64,000 bases of DNA from Amycolatopsis anabasis (GTDB lineage: Bacteria; Actinomycetota; Actinomycetes; Mycobacteriales; Pseudonocardiaceae), in contig NZ_VTHK01000002.1 of assembly GCF_009765355.1 (NCBI RefSeq), positions 186,001-250,000 of the forward strand, read 5' to 3'. Each line of letters begins with the position of its first letter. Position 1 is the first letter of the stretch. The notes under the pieces were generated by a model. That model ran no database searches, was not told the origin of the DNA, and worked only from the letters and a program-made list of their open reading frames with translations. The position numbers were made by a program, and so were the translations under genes. Positions 1 to 8,113 of the stretch are shown piece by piece.

Positions 1-2
1 GG

Positions 3-56
3 ATTCCCCAGCAGCAGTGGGAGTTCACCAAGATCACGGCACAGTACACCGGGTGA
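3..56 (+). CDS. C-terminal end of an unidentified protein (partial)
   Basis: The third forward frame is open from the left edge and stops with TGA at 54-56, giving a 17-residue tail ending QWEFTKITAQYTG. A strong hairpin follows within 7 bases, as expected behind a real gene end. Too little is present to name a family. Confidence 0.4.
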   Translation: MPQQQWEFTKITAQYTG

Positions 57-62
57 GAAATG

Positions 63-103
63 ATCGCCGTCCAGGCGCCCGGCCCGGGCGCCTGGACGGC
101 GAT
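63..103. terminator. Bidirectional intrinsic terminator hairpin
   Basis: Perfect inverted repeat: 19-bp arms 63-81 and 85-103 around a 3-nt loop (GCC). It lies between the stop of the left-edge gene and the stop of the convergent small membrane protein gene at 109, so it can end transcription from both sides. There is no U-tract, which is usual for actinobacterial terminators. Confidence 0.85.
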
Positions 104-108
104 CCCCG

Positions 109-369
109 CTACCGCAGCGTGATGTCCACGCCGAGCAGGACGAGCGGCCAGACGAGGATCTCGCCGAGCGCGGAGAACACGCCGTCGGCACTGCCGAGAC
201 CGGCGAAGTAGTCGCGGCTGATCGCCACGATCACCCCGGCCACCAGGTAGGCGAGCGCCAGTACCAGGCCGGTCCAGACCAGCACCCGGACCGGCCGCGC
301 GAACTCGGTGGACACCTTGCCGTCCCCGGTCCGGCGGATCGAGATGATCGTCTGCGCCGTCTTCGCCAT
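109..369 (-). CDS. Small two-helix membrane protein, 86 aa
   Basis: The product has a short cytoplasmic N-terminus (MAKTAQTIIS...) and two hydrophobic segments at about residues 28-50 and 65-83, separated by a loop with RDYFAGLG. It is probably an inner-membrane protein of unknown function; I do not recognise a family beyond a general DUF4282-like architecture. ATG at 369 follows GGAGGCAGGCGACC. Just upstream are two copies of CTACC-N4-GGTAG that flank a likely -10 (TAATAC on the minus strand), so the gene looks tightly controlled. The double-palindrome promoter is its most informative property. Confidence 0.65.
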   Translation of the reverse strand: MAKTAQTIISIRRTGDGKVSTEFARPVRVLVWTGLVLALAYLVAGVIVAISRDYFAGLGSADGVFSALGEILVWPLVLLGVDITLR

Positions 370-405
370 GGTCGCCTGCCTCCTCGTCGAAGCTGCCCGC
401 GATTT

Positions 406-446
406 CCTACCAAGAGGTAGTATTACGAGATCCTACCGAGGGGTAG
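406..446. promoter_or_regulatory. Paired palindromic operator CTACC-N4-GGTAG
   Basis: Two copies, 406-420 (CCTACCAAGAGGTAG) and 432-446 (CCTACCGAGGGGTAG), are spaced 26 bp apart and lie 37-77 bp upstream of the small membrane protein start at 369. The minus-strand sequence between them contains TAATAC, a plausible -10. A dimeric repressor binding both sites would occlude the promoter. No regulator gene adjoins, so the binding protein is unknown. Confidence 0.6.
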
Positions 447-463
447 ATTTACTGTGACGCGGA

Positions 464-1972
464 TCACTCCACCTTGAGGTCGTCGATGGCCCAGTACCAG
501 TTGTTGCCCGCGTTGTAGTAGCGGAACTTGACCACCATCGAGGTCGCGCCCGCCGGGACGGCGACGTTCAGGGATTCGACGGTCGCGCGGGCGTCCGCGG
601 TGTACTTCTTGACGACCTGGTCGGCGCCGCCGTTGAAGGACACCGAAACCTCGGCGATCTGCGAACCCTCCTGCAGGTAGTGCGTGACGTAACCGATCTT
701 CGCCGTCCCGCCGCCGGTGACCGGGTAGGCGGGGGAGGCGAGGGTCGAGTCGAAGCTCGTGCCGCCGGTCTTGTCGGCGAACTCGTCGGAGTCGGCGACG
801 GCGAACACGCCGCGGGTGCGCAGCGCGTTCTCCCGGTCCTGGCCGCCCTGCGCGCGGCTCCAGAACTCGTCGGTGGTGAACGACCAGCCGCGCCATTCGG
901 TGACCCCGCCCGCGGGCATCCTGCTCCGATCCACCGACCAGCCCGACGGTGCGGTATGCGTCCAGCCCTTGACCGAAGCCGGGATCCCGGTCTCGTCGAC
1001 GCGTGCGGACAGCGATCCGTACAGGCCGTCGAAGGCGTCCTTCGAACGCACGGAAACCGGTTTGCCGTCGAGCTGCCACGCCGGATCCGCGGCGACGCCG
1101 AGGTGGTGCAGCGCGGTGGAGGCGACGTCGGTGAGCCGGGTGTCGATCGGCCGCGCGCCCGCCGCGTTGCCGGATCCCTTGGCGAGCACGAAGGTGCGCC
1201 GCTCGTCGTTCACCCCGCAGCCGCCGTGCCCGCCGCCGGGGTTGCTGTGCCCGTGGTCGGTGCTGACTTCGATCAGCCAGTCCTCGTTCGAATACGTCGG
1301 CCGGGCCTTGATCGCCGCGAGCAGTTGCCCGAGCTGGGCGTCCTGCTTCTCGATCGCGGCGCGGTACCGGGTGCCCGTTCCGCTGGCGTGCGCCACCACG
1401 TCGGTGTTGCCCAGGTAGGCGAACGCGGCGTCGGGATTCCCGTCGCGCAGTTCCTTCGCGGTGGCCGCGGTGACCTTCTCGTCCGCGGCCACGTACCCGT
1501 CCTTGTCACCGTCGTAGGTGACCCGGGTGTCGATCGCGCTGCCGAAAGTGCCCTGGGTGTGCAGCACCGCCCAGTCGACCGCGGAGAACGTGCGGAAACC
1601 GGAGTTGGCTCGCTCGAGGCGGGTGAGGAAGTCGGGGTAGCGGTCGTACCGCTTGCCGGCGAAGCTGTTGTCCTGGACGCCGTGCTTGTCCGGCCACACC
1701 CCGGTCGCGATCGTCGACCAGCCGGGGCCGCTGGACGAGGCGGCCAGCGACGGGCAGTACAGCAGGCTCTCGCCGAGCGTGCCGCCGGCCGCGAGCGAAT
1801 CCAGGTTGGGCGCGTTGGCTTCCACCGCCTTCGCCCAGTTCAGCCCGTCCATACCGACCACGAGCACCTTCTTCACCGGTGCCGGGGCGGCGGTGACCGG
1901 GGTGGTGGTCAGCGCCGCCGCGGCGCCGGCGAGGACGAGCGAGAGCAGTGCCGTCCGGGTACGTCTGCGCAT
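464..1972 (-). CDS. Secreted alkaline phosphatase superfamily protein (type I phosphodiesterase-like), 502 aa
   Basis: The N-terminus (MRRRTRTALLSLVLAGAAAA...) is a Sec-type signal peptide, with cleavage likely near TPVTAAPA. Residues ~35-330 form an alkaline-phosphatase-superfamily domain: VLVVGMDGLN carries the first metal Asp, GPGWSTIATGVWPDKHGV contains the probable Ser/Thr nucleophile and a His, and STDHGHSNPGGGHGG supplies the distal Asp/His metal ligands. The C-terminal ~170 residues look like an extra beta-sandwich domain for substrate or surface contact. Role: extracellular phosphodiester or phosphomonoester hydrolysis; substrate unknown. ATG at 1972 is preceded by GAGGAGAACC. The gene appears monocistronic. 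Confidence 0.85.
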   Translation of the reverse strand: MRRRTRTALLSLVLAGAAAALTTTPVTAAPAPVKKVLVVGMDGLNWAKAVEANAPNLDSLAAGGTLGESLLYCPSLAASSSGPGWSTIATGVWPDKHGVQDNSFAGKRYDRYPDFLTRLERANSGFRTFSAVDWAVLHTQGTFGSAIDTRVTYDGDKDGYVAADEKVTAATAKELRDGNPDAAFAYLGNTDVVAHASGTGTRYRAAIEKQDAQLGQLLAAIKARPTYSNEDWLIEVSTDHGHSNPGGGHGGCGVNDERRTFVLAKGSGNAAGARPIDTRLTDVASTALHHLGVAADPAWQLDGKPVSVRSKDAFDGLYGSLSARVDETGIPASVKGWTHTAPSGWSVDRSRMPAGGVTEWRGWSFTTDEFWSRAQGGQDRENALRTRGVFAVADSDEFADKTGGTSFDSTLASPAYPVTGGGTAKIGYVTHYLQEGSQIAEVSVSFNGGADQVVKKYTADARATVESLNVAVPAGATSMVVKFRYYNAGNNWYWAIDDLKVE

Positions 1973-2078
1973 GGTTCTCCTCGAAATGTGAAGGGATTTC
2001 CGCGAACAGATCGAAGACAGCGCTCGTGAACGGCCGGGCTCGGTTTCGGTAACTGGTTCGAGCCAATTGGCTGAAGGG

Positions 2079-2822
2079 TCAGCTCTGCGGGATTCCGTTC
2101 TCGTGCACGGCGTCGGCGCCGGAGAGCGTGACCTTGCTGTAGGCCGGGCACGACGGGCTGACGCTGGTCGAGGTGAACGATCCGTGCGCGCCGCCGTTCA
2201 CGATCGGCGCCGACCAGCGGGCGCGCGAGTAATGCGCCTGCTCGCAGGTGGCGTTCGGATCGTTCCAGTCGAAGTACTCGACCCAGCTCACGCCGTTCGG
2301 TTCGAGGGCGTTGCCCGAACCGGTCTGCAGGCTGCCCAGCCGGACCGAGGAGCCCGCGGTGTCGTCGAAGATCGTGGCGCCGAACCAGCCGCCGCCCTCG
2401 TCGGCGATCCGCACCCGGTAGCGGTGTCCCTGCGCGGGGCGCAGCTCGGCGCGGCAGCTGTATCCGGAGCCGTCCTCGGAAAACTTCTGGCAGTAGGTGC
2501 CCGAGCCGCCCGCGCGGTAAGCGGTCGAGTTCCAGAGCGAGAACAGGTACAGGCCGCGCCCGTTGTCATGGGTCTGAATCCCGGCGTAGCCGCCGACCTC
2601 GCCGTCGCGGAAGCCGAACTGGTTCGACCAGAAAACGTTCTCCTGGCCGGGGTCCTGCTCGATGACGATCGGGAAGTCGACCGTCGACACGGCGGCGGAG
2701 CCCAGGGCGAAATCGGAATAGGTGCCGGGAGTCTTGCCGGTCGCGGCCCCGGCGGGGGCGGCGCACAGCAGGGTCAGCAGGGCGGCGGCGCACGCGGGCG
2801 CGCCTCGGCGGAGGATGCGCAC
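2079..2822 (-). CDS. Secreted DUF3472-like protein, 247 aa
   Basis: A Sec signal peptide (MRILRRGAPACAAALLTLLCAAPAGAA) precedes a mature domain containing FWSNQFGFRDGEVGGYAG and the GIQTHDNGRGLYLFSLWN block, a pattern I associate with DUF3472 carbohydrate-related proteins. At least four cysteines in the mature part suggest disulfides outside the cell. Function is unknown; surface or glycan binding is an inference. The start is chosen for its GGAAGGAACC ribosome site. It is separated from the neighbouring phosphodiesterase gene by about 106 bp and may be independently transcribed. Confidence 0.7.
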   Translation of the reverse strand: MRILRRGAPACAAALLTLLCAAPAGAATGKTPGTYSDFALGSAAVSTVDFPIVIEQDPGQENVFWSNQFGFRDGEVGGYAGIQTHDNGRGLYLFSLWNSTAYRAGGSGTYCQKFSEDGSGYSCRAELRPAQGHRYRVRIADEGGGWFGATIFDDTAGSSVRLGSLQTGSGNALEPNGVSWVEYFDWNDPNATCEQAHYSRARWSAPIVNGGAHGSFTSTSVSPSCPAYSKVTLSGADAVHENGIPQS

Positions 2823-3059
2823 GATGGTTCCTTCCCGGTCCGGACCGCGGTGGCCGGACCTGGCCGAGCGCCCAGAATGACACCTCGTGCACTTTTGTGT
2901 CTATAGCTGACTGTTTCTCCTGAGTTTCGATCACTCCTGATCAATAGTCGAAGGTCAACGCTGGGTAACGGATGGCCGCGGTGCTGGTGTCCGTCCGTAA
3001 CGGCGAGCAAGATTCATACGAGTAACCAGCGACCCCCCTCGAAAGCAAGGAGGCCGTCG

Positions 3060-3452
3060 TTGGACGACCTGATCGCATTCCTGACCGCACGGGTCAACGA
3101 GCGGCAGGCCCTGATCATGCGGGCGGTCAACAAAAGTGACGCAGGGGAAGCGCTCGACCGCGAAGAGTTCAAGATGCGGACCGAAATGCGCGTCCGGAGC
3201 CTCGGGGAGGTAGACCTCGAGGTCATCAACCAGATGATCCACGAAGTCGAAGCCGTGCGCCGGATCTACCAGGAGCACCGGACGACGGTGTCCGATCGCG
3301 TGCCGGGTTTTCCCCGGTACGGCCGCGACTACTGGTGCGAGGTGTGCCATGTCCCCGGCGACTCGGCCGGATCGAACTGGTGCCTGACCCTGCGGCTGCT
3401 CGCCCTGCCGTATGCCGACCACCCGGACTACCAGAAGGACTGGCGCCCGTAG
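3060..3452 (+). CDS. DUF6221 family protein, 130 aa
   Basis: TTG start at 3060 with an excellent AAGGAGG site at 3047-3053; no in-frame ATG gives the full N-terminus. The protein begins DDLIAFLTARVNERQ, has a charged helical middle, a WCEVCH/NWC cysteine patch, and ends in the signature LLALPYADHPDYQKDWRP. This closing LALPYxxHPDYxxxW motif is typical of DUF6221 proteins, which are small, abundant in actinomycetes and without assigned function. Convergent with the LuxR gene, 16 bp apart; a short GCCCG-TTAG-CGGGC hairpin at 3464-3477 lies at the junction. Confidence 0.85.
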   Translation: MDDLIAFLTARVNERQALIMRAVNKSDAGEALDREEFKMRTEMRVRSLGEVDLEVINQMIHEVEAVRRIYQEHRTTVSDRVPGFPRYGRDYWCEVCHVPGDSAGSNWCLTLRLLALPYADHPDYQKDWRP

Positions 3453-3468
3453 CGGTTCCCGGTGCCCG

Positions 3469-4146
3469 TTAGCGGGCGGTCTGGACCAGGATCTTCGGCG
3501 GCCAGCTGCCGATCTTGAACATGCCGATCGAGTACGCCTTGGAGACCAGGGCGGCCCGGTTCGGCACGGAGAACTTCCGCAGCATCGCGCTGACGTGGTA
3601 CTCCACGCCCTGCCGGCTCAGGTAGAGCTTCGAGGCGAGCTGGGTGGTCGGGATCCCGGCGGCGACGCCCTCGAGGATCCGCGCGTCGAGTGCGCTCAGC
3701 GTGGTGTCCGCCGCTCCGGCCCCCGGGACCTGCTCGTCCTCGTCCGGTTTCACCAGCACGACCACGGTGGTGATGCGGCGGTCGGACTGCACGGCGACCG
3801 CGGTCAGCTGCGCGGGGAACGCCGACTCGGGCGACCGCGAAAGCACCGCGCGGACCGTGAAGTGCCCGGACCTGCCCTCGGCGAGCTGCACGAACCGCCG
3901 CCGCACGTGCTGCTGGGCGGCCGGGTGCAGCAGCGTCTCGAGCGAGCGTCCGCGCACCTGGATGGCCGAACGGCCGAGCAACCTCAGCAGCTCGGCGTTG
4001 GCCTCCTGGATGCGCAGGCCCGGGTCAAGAATTGCCATGGGCATCCCGGAATGCGTGAAGAGTGACCCAAAGATCTCGTCGTACTCGTGGTGCCTTGCCA
4101 GGCTTTCCTGCGCCTTCGTGGCAACGGATGGCATGTCTTCCCCCAT
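3469..4146 (-). CDS. PAS domain-containing LuxR-type transcriptional regulator
   Basis: Residues ~20-135 resemble a PAS sensor (SGMPMAILDPGLRIQEANAE, then LLGRSAIQVRGRSLETLLHP). The C-terminal ~65 residues are a LuxR/GerE helix-turn-helix (LSALDARILEGVAAGIPTTQ then LYLSRQGVEYHVSAMLRKF). PAS-LuxR proteins are common pathway regulators in antibiotic clusters (PimM type). The frame stays open further upstream, but that part reads as non-coding. I take ATG at 4146 (MGEDMPSV); ATG at 4134, behind GGGGGAAGAC, is an equally good choice. No adjacent biosynthetic cluster is obvious, so its target is unknown. Confidence 0.85.
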   Translation of the reverse strand: MGEDMPSVATKAQESLARHHEYDEIFGSLFTHSGMPMAILDPGLRIQEANAELLRLLGRSAIQVRGRSLETLLHPAAQQHVRRRFVQLAEGRSGHFTVRAVLSRSPESAFPAQLTAVAVQSDRRITTVVVLVKPDEDEQVPGAGAADTTLSALDARILEGVAAGIPTTQLASKLYLSRQGVEYHVSAMLRKFSVPNRAALVSKAYSIGMFKIGSWPPKILVQTAR

Positions 4147-4840
4147 GTCAGGTTGCTGATCCTCGTTCCGACAGTTCCACTTGGTCGGCGAAGTCGTCCC
4201 CCCGGCTTCCTTCCCCGAGCACACTGCATCGGTGGAGCAATGCGAACCGTGCTCGTCGAGAGCAGCGTTGTGGCACGCCTGAATCTTGATCCGTGATCCC
4301 CAGTTCGCGTCACCGTCAGCATACTCAGATGCCGGGTTCGGGTGGGGTCCCGAACGGCAATTGCGACAAATGAGTGACACCCCTCGGTGAATACTTGCGT
4401 CCCGCAACCGAAGTGTGCGCAGTGGCGGCGGTTGTGACATCCCGGTCTCGCGCGTCACTCGATGGAGTTGAATTCTGCTTTCATTGTGGGAATGGGTTGC
4501 CATTCCAGTCGTTGTTCGCTACTCATCTCCGGGGAGTGGTTTCCTGGGTGAAAGTCGCCTTTTTCTTGATTGTTTCTTTACGTTCGGATGCTGGCAGATT
4601 CGTCGATAAAGGTGCCGTAAATTCGGACCTTGGCAGGTTTTTCCGGTGTTCTGCCGGGTATTTTCGGTGGGCTGTGTCACCACGGCACATTCGCCGTGTC
4701 GCACTCGTTGACCACCGATGATGGGGCGAATTAGTCTTGCCGCGCCGGATTCTCTTTTTGTCGGCCGCGGATCGCGGTCATGCGACATCGCCGTGGATGT
4801 CTCGACCTTTTTACCGGAGTTGTCAGGCTAGGAGGACGAT
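4147..4840. other. AT-rich intergenic region with promoter and hairpin
   Basis: About 690 bp with no convincing gene; base composition falls well below that of the neighbours from about 4440. Visible elements: a hairpin at 4489-4506 (GGAATGG-GTTG-CCATTCC), and a promoter-like pair TTGACC (4708-4713) and TAGTCT (4732-4737) with an 18-bp spacer directed at the glycosyltransferase gene, giving a leader of about 100 nt. A 115-codon open frame at 4374-4721 lacks the codon bias of real genes here. Confidence 0.6.
4708..4737 (+). promoter_or_regulatory. Putative sigma-A/HrdB-type promoter of the glycosyltransferase operon
   Basis: -35 TTGACC at 4708-4713 and -10 TAGTCT at 4732-4737 with an 18-bp spacer; predicted start near 4744, about 97 nt before the GTG at 4841. 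Confidence 0.5.
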
Positions 4841-6133
4841 GTGACAAAGGTCGGCGAAACCGAGGTGGAAACCGCGTCGCAAACCGTGACGACGGCCGAT
4901 GACCTTTCCGTTCCGGAGCCTCGCCGGGCGCGGCGGAACGATTCCGGAACGCCTTCGGTCGAAGTTGTAGTACCGGTCTACAACGAGGAGCGCGCGTTGC
5001 CCGGGTGCATCCTGGTGCTGCGCGAGTTCCTCGCCGCCGAGCTGCCGATCGACTGGCGCATCACCGTGGTGGACAACGCGAGCACCGATGGCACCCTCGC
5101 GGTGGCCGAATCGCTGGTCGAGGACACCCCGGGAATGCGGGTCCTGCACCTGGACCGCAAAGGCCGCGGACTCGCCCTGCGCACCGCGTGGGGCGCGAGC
5201 GACGCGGATGTCGTGGTGTATATGGACGTCGATCTGTCGACGGGGCTTGACGCATTAGTGCCACTGGTCGCTCCATTAATCAACGGGCATTCCGATATCG
5301 CCATCGGGTCACGCCTGGCGCCGGGCGCGCGGACCATCCGGGGGCCGAAGCGGGAGCTGATCTCCCGGGCGTACAACGGGCTCATCCGGTTCTCCCACGG
5401 TGCGCGGTTCTCCGACGCCCAGTGCGGGTTCAAGGCCGCGCGCACCGACGTGATCGGCCCGCTGCTGGAGCACGTCGAGGACGACGCGTGGTTCTTCGAC
5501 ACCGAGTTGCTCCTGCTGGCCGAGCACAACGGGTTGCGCATCCACGAGGTGCCGGTGGACTGGGTGGAGGACGTCGACAGCCGGGTCCAGGTCGCGAAGA
5601 CCGCGCGGGACGACGTCCGCGGCCTGATCCGGGTGGCCCGGGCCAAGGCGCGGGGCGCCGCCACGGTCGACGGGCTGCCCCGGCGGCCGGAACCGCGGGC
5701 GATGCACCCGGAGGCGGTCGTCGGCAGCCGGGACACCGGCCTGGCCTGGCAGGTGCTTTCGTTCGTGGTGATCGGCGGCCTGTCCACGGTCGCCACCCTC
5801 GCGCTCTACGCGGTGCTGCGTTCCTGGTGGCCGCCGCTGGTCGCGAATCTCGTCGCGCTGACCGTGACCACACTGCTCAACACCGAGGCGAACCGCCGGT
5901 TCACCTTCCTCGGCTCCCGGGTTTCCTCGAGCCGCGTGCACGTACAGGGCTTGTTCGTCTTCGCGCTGTACTACGCGGTGACCTCGGGCGCGTTGCTGAT
6001 CCTGCACGCGGTGGTCCAGGCGCCGTCGCGCACACTGGAGCTGATCGTCCTGCTGGTCGCGTCGATCCTCGGCACGGTCGGGCGGTTCCTGCTGTTGCGC
6101 ACCTGGGTGTTCAAATCCTCCCGGCGAAAGTGA
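4841..6133 (+). CDS. GT2 glycosyltransferase fused to a GtrA-like membrane domain, 430 aa
   Basis: Residues ~40-275 are a GT-A family 2 (DPM1/YkcC-like) transferase: VEVVVPVYNEE opens the fold, and D129-V130-D131 in VYMDVDLSTG is the metal/nucleotide-sugar motif. The last ~130 residues are a four-helix GtrA domain (VIGGLSTVATLALYAVLR... to FLLLRTWVF). Expected role: transfer of a sugar from NDP-sugar to polyprenyl phosphate on the cytoplasmic face, with the GtrA part aiding flipping. GTG at 4841 follows GGAGGA. The next gene, 9 bp on, is a GT39 enzyme that would use the lipid-linked sugar outside, as in the Bacillus YkcC-YkcB or CsbB-GtcA-YfhO arrangement. The acceptor is unknown. Confidence 0.9.
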   Translation: MTKVGETEVETASQTVTTADDLSVPEPRRARRNDSGTPSVEVVVPVYNEERALPGCILVLREFLAAELPIDWRITVVDNASTDGTLAVAESLVEDTPGMRVLHLDRKGRGLALRTAWGASDADVVVYMDVDLSTGLDALVPLVAPLINGHSDIAIGSRLAPGARTIRGPKRELISRAYNGLIRFSHGARFSDAQCGFKAARTDVIGPLLEHVEDDAWFFDTELLLLAEHNGLRIHEVPVDWVEDVDSRVQVAKTARDDVRGLIRVARAKARGAATVDGLPRRPEPRAMHPEAVVGSRDTGLAWQVLSFVVIGGLSTVATLALYAVLRSWWPPLVANLVALTVTTLLNTEANRRFTFLGSRVSSSRVHVQGLFVFALYYAVTSGALLILHAVVQAPSRTLELIVLLVASILGTVGRFLLLRTWVFKSSRRK

Positions 6134-6142
6134 GCTGACGCG

Positions 6143-8113
6143 ATGACCGGCACCCTCGAGCGAGGGACCACGACGGACGAGATCGCGGAGCCGCCGCGGG
6201 AGCGAGGGAGCCGGGCCGCGGCACTGGCCCCGGGCGCGGTGTGCCTGCTCGGCCTGGTGCTCTACGGCTGGGGCAGCTGGTCCTCCGACTGGGGCAACGG
6301 GTACTACTCCGCCGCCGTGCGGGCGATGTCGGAGGACTTCACCGCGTTCGTCTTCGGCGCCTACGACTCGGCGGGCGTGGTGACGGTCGACAAACCGCCG
6401 TTCGCCCTGTGGCCGCAGGTGGTGAGCACCTGGATCTTCGGCTTCCACGGGTGGTCCGTGCTGCTGCCCCAGATCGTCGAAGGGGTGGCCGCGATCTTCC
6501 TGCTGCACCGCGCGGTGCGCCGGTGGGCGGGCGAGGGGGCCGCGCTGATCGCCGCACTGGTGCTGGCGACCACGCCGATCACGGTCGCGATCAACCGGGA
6601 CAACAACCCGGACACCCTGCTGGTGCTGCTGCTCGTCGCCGCGGCCTACGCGGTCACCCGGTCGATCCGGCCGGGAATCGCCGCGCGGGCCTCGACGGGG
6701 TGGTTGCTGTTCGCGGGTTTTCTGGTCGGCTGCGGGTTCCTGACCAAGATGTTGCAGGCGTGGATCGTGCTGCCGGTGTTCGCGGTGGCGTACTTCGCGG
6801 GCAGTGCCCGGCCGATCGGGCGGCGGCTGGCCGATCTGGGCGGTGCGTTCGTGGTCACGGCGGTGAGTTCGCTGTGGTGGGTGGTGCTGGTGGACGCCTG
6901 GCCGAGGCCGAAACCGTACATCGGCAGCAGCGCCGACGGGTCGGCGTGGAACCTGGTGCTCGGCTACAACGGGCTCGGCCGCGTGTTCGGCCAGGACAGC
7001 GGCGGCAGCATGGCGGCCTCGCCCGAACTGGACCGGGTCCTCGCCCTGTTCGGCGGTTCCCCGTCGATCGGGCGGATGTTCAACGAGATCGTCGCGGGCC
7101 AGGTGAGCTGGCTGCTCCCGGCCGCGCTGCTCGTGCTGCTGGCGGCCGCCGTGTTCGCGGTGCGGCGCTGGCGGGTCTGGGACGCCTGCCGGGCGGGCTG
7201 GTTGCTGTGGGGTGGCTGGCTCCTGGTCACCGGGCTGGTCTTCAGTTTCGCGCACGGGATCTGGCATCCGTACTACACGACGATGCTCGCCCCCGCGATC
7301 GGCGCGGTGGTCGGCGCCGGGGCCGTGCTGCTGTGGCGGCGAACCTCGCCCGCCTGGTGGCTGCTTCCGGCGGGGGTCGCGCTCACCGCGGGGTGGGCGT
7401 GGCTGGTGATCGGCCGGAATCCCGCGTGGCACGGCTGGTTGCGGTACCCGGTCGCGGTGGCCGGGGTGCTCGCGGTGGTCGCCCTCGTCTTCGCCCGGTT
7501 CCGCCGCGCGTCCCGTCCGGGCCGGGTGGCCGGTGCGGGGCTCGGCCTGGTGGCGCTGTTGCTGGCGCCGCTGACCTGGTCGGCGGCCACCGCCTTGGCC
7601 GCGCACGGCGGCGGCGCCGATCCGCGGTCCGGGCCTCCGTCGAAGGCGCTGCTCGCCTTCGCCGAGACGAGTTCGGCACCGGGTGAGCAGCAGGGCAACA
7701 TGCTCGCACCGTCCACTGTGCTCAGTGCCGGGCAGCGGCGGATTCTCGACTACGCCAAGGCGAATTCGGCCGGCGCGCCGATCACCCTGGTCGTCGACGG
7801 GGGCGCGCACCAGTCCGAGGTGTTCCTGCTGGACAGCGCCGAAACCATCGCCGCGGGCGGTGGTTTCCTCGGCACCGACGACGCGCCCGCTCTCGCCGAA
7901 CTCGCGGACTGGGCGGGGCGGCACCGGTTTCGGTACGTGTTGCTGCCGAATCCCGAAGCCGCCCGCCGGTTCGCGGAGTTCGGGCCGCGGGAAAGCCCGC
8001 TCACCCGGCGCCAGGACTGGGTCCGGGAGAACTGCGCTCTCCTCGACGCGGCGGCGTACGGCGGTTTCGACGGCTCTTCGCCGCCGGAGCTCTACGACTG
8101 CTGGAAACGCTGA
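6143..8113 (+). CDS. ArnT/PMT-like GT39 glycosyltransferase (YkcB type), 656 aa
   Basis: Multi-spanning GT-C enzyme, about 12 helices. The first loop has GNGYYSAAVRAMSEDFTAFV and VVTVDKPPFALWPQVV, the GT39 signature with its catalytic-loop acidic residues; INRDNNPDTLLVLLL follows. The C-terminal ~190 residues are a soluble extracytoplasmic domain (APITLVVDGGAHQSEVFLLD). It should take a sugar from polyprenyl phosphate and place it on a wall polymer or exported protein. Co-transcribed with the GT2-GtrA gene upstream. Its 3' end overlaps the convergent gene at 8092 by 22 bp. Confidence 0.88.
   Translation: MTGTLERGTTTDEIAEPPRERGSRAAALAPGAVCLLGLVLYGWGSWSSDWGNGYYSAAVRAMSEDFTAFVFGAYDSAGVVTVDKPPFALWPQVVSTWIFGFHGWSVLLPQIVEGVAAIFLLHRAVRRWAGEGAALIAALVLATTPITVAINRDNNPDTLLVLLLVAAAYAVTRSIRPGIAARASTGWLLFAGFLVGCGFLTKMLQAWIVLPVFAVAYFAGSARPIGRRLADLGGAFVVTAVSSLWWVVLVDAWPRPKPYIGSSADGSAWNLVLGYNGLGRVFGQDSGGSMAASPELDRVLALFGGSPSIGRMFNEIVAGQVSWLLPAALLVLLAAAVFAVRRWRVWDACRAGWLLWGGWLLVTGLVFSFAHGIWHPYYTTMLAPAIGAVVGAGAVLLWRRTSPAWWLLPAGVALTAGWAWLVIGRNPAWHGWLRYPVAVAGVLAVVALVFARFRRASRPGRVAGAGLGLVALLLAPLTWSAATALAAHGGGADPRSGPPSKALLAFAETSSAPGEQQGNMLAPSTVLSAGQRRILDYAKANSAGAPITLVVDGGAHQSEVFLLDSAETIAAGGGFLGTDDAPALAELADWAGRHRFRYVLLPNPEAARRFAEFGPRESPLTRRQDWVRENCALLDAAAYGGFDGSSPPELYDCWKR

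Noticed and set aside
3..56. Assignment of the left-edge fragment to a type VI Hcp-like protein
   Set aside because: Seventeen residues are not enough; resemblance of QWEFTKIT to Hcp tails is superficial.
4374..4721. 115-codon plus-strand open frame
   Set aside because: Lies in the AT-rich promoter island, has no codon third-position GC bias and no ribosome site, and contains the glycosyltransferase promoter.
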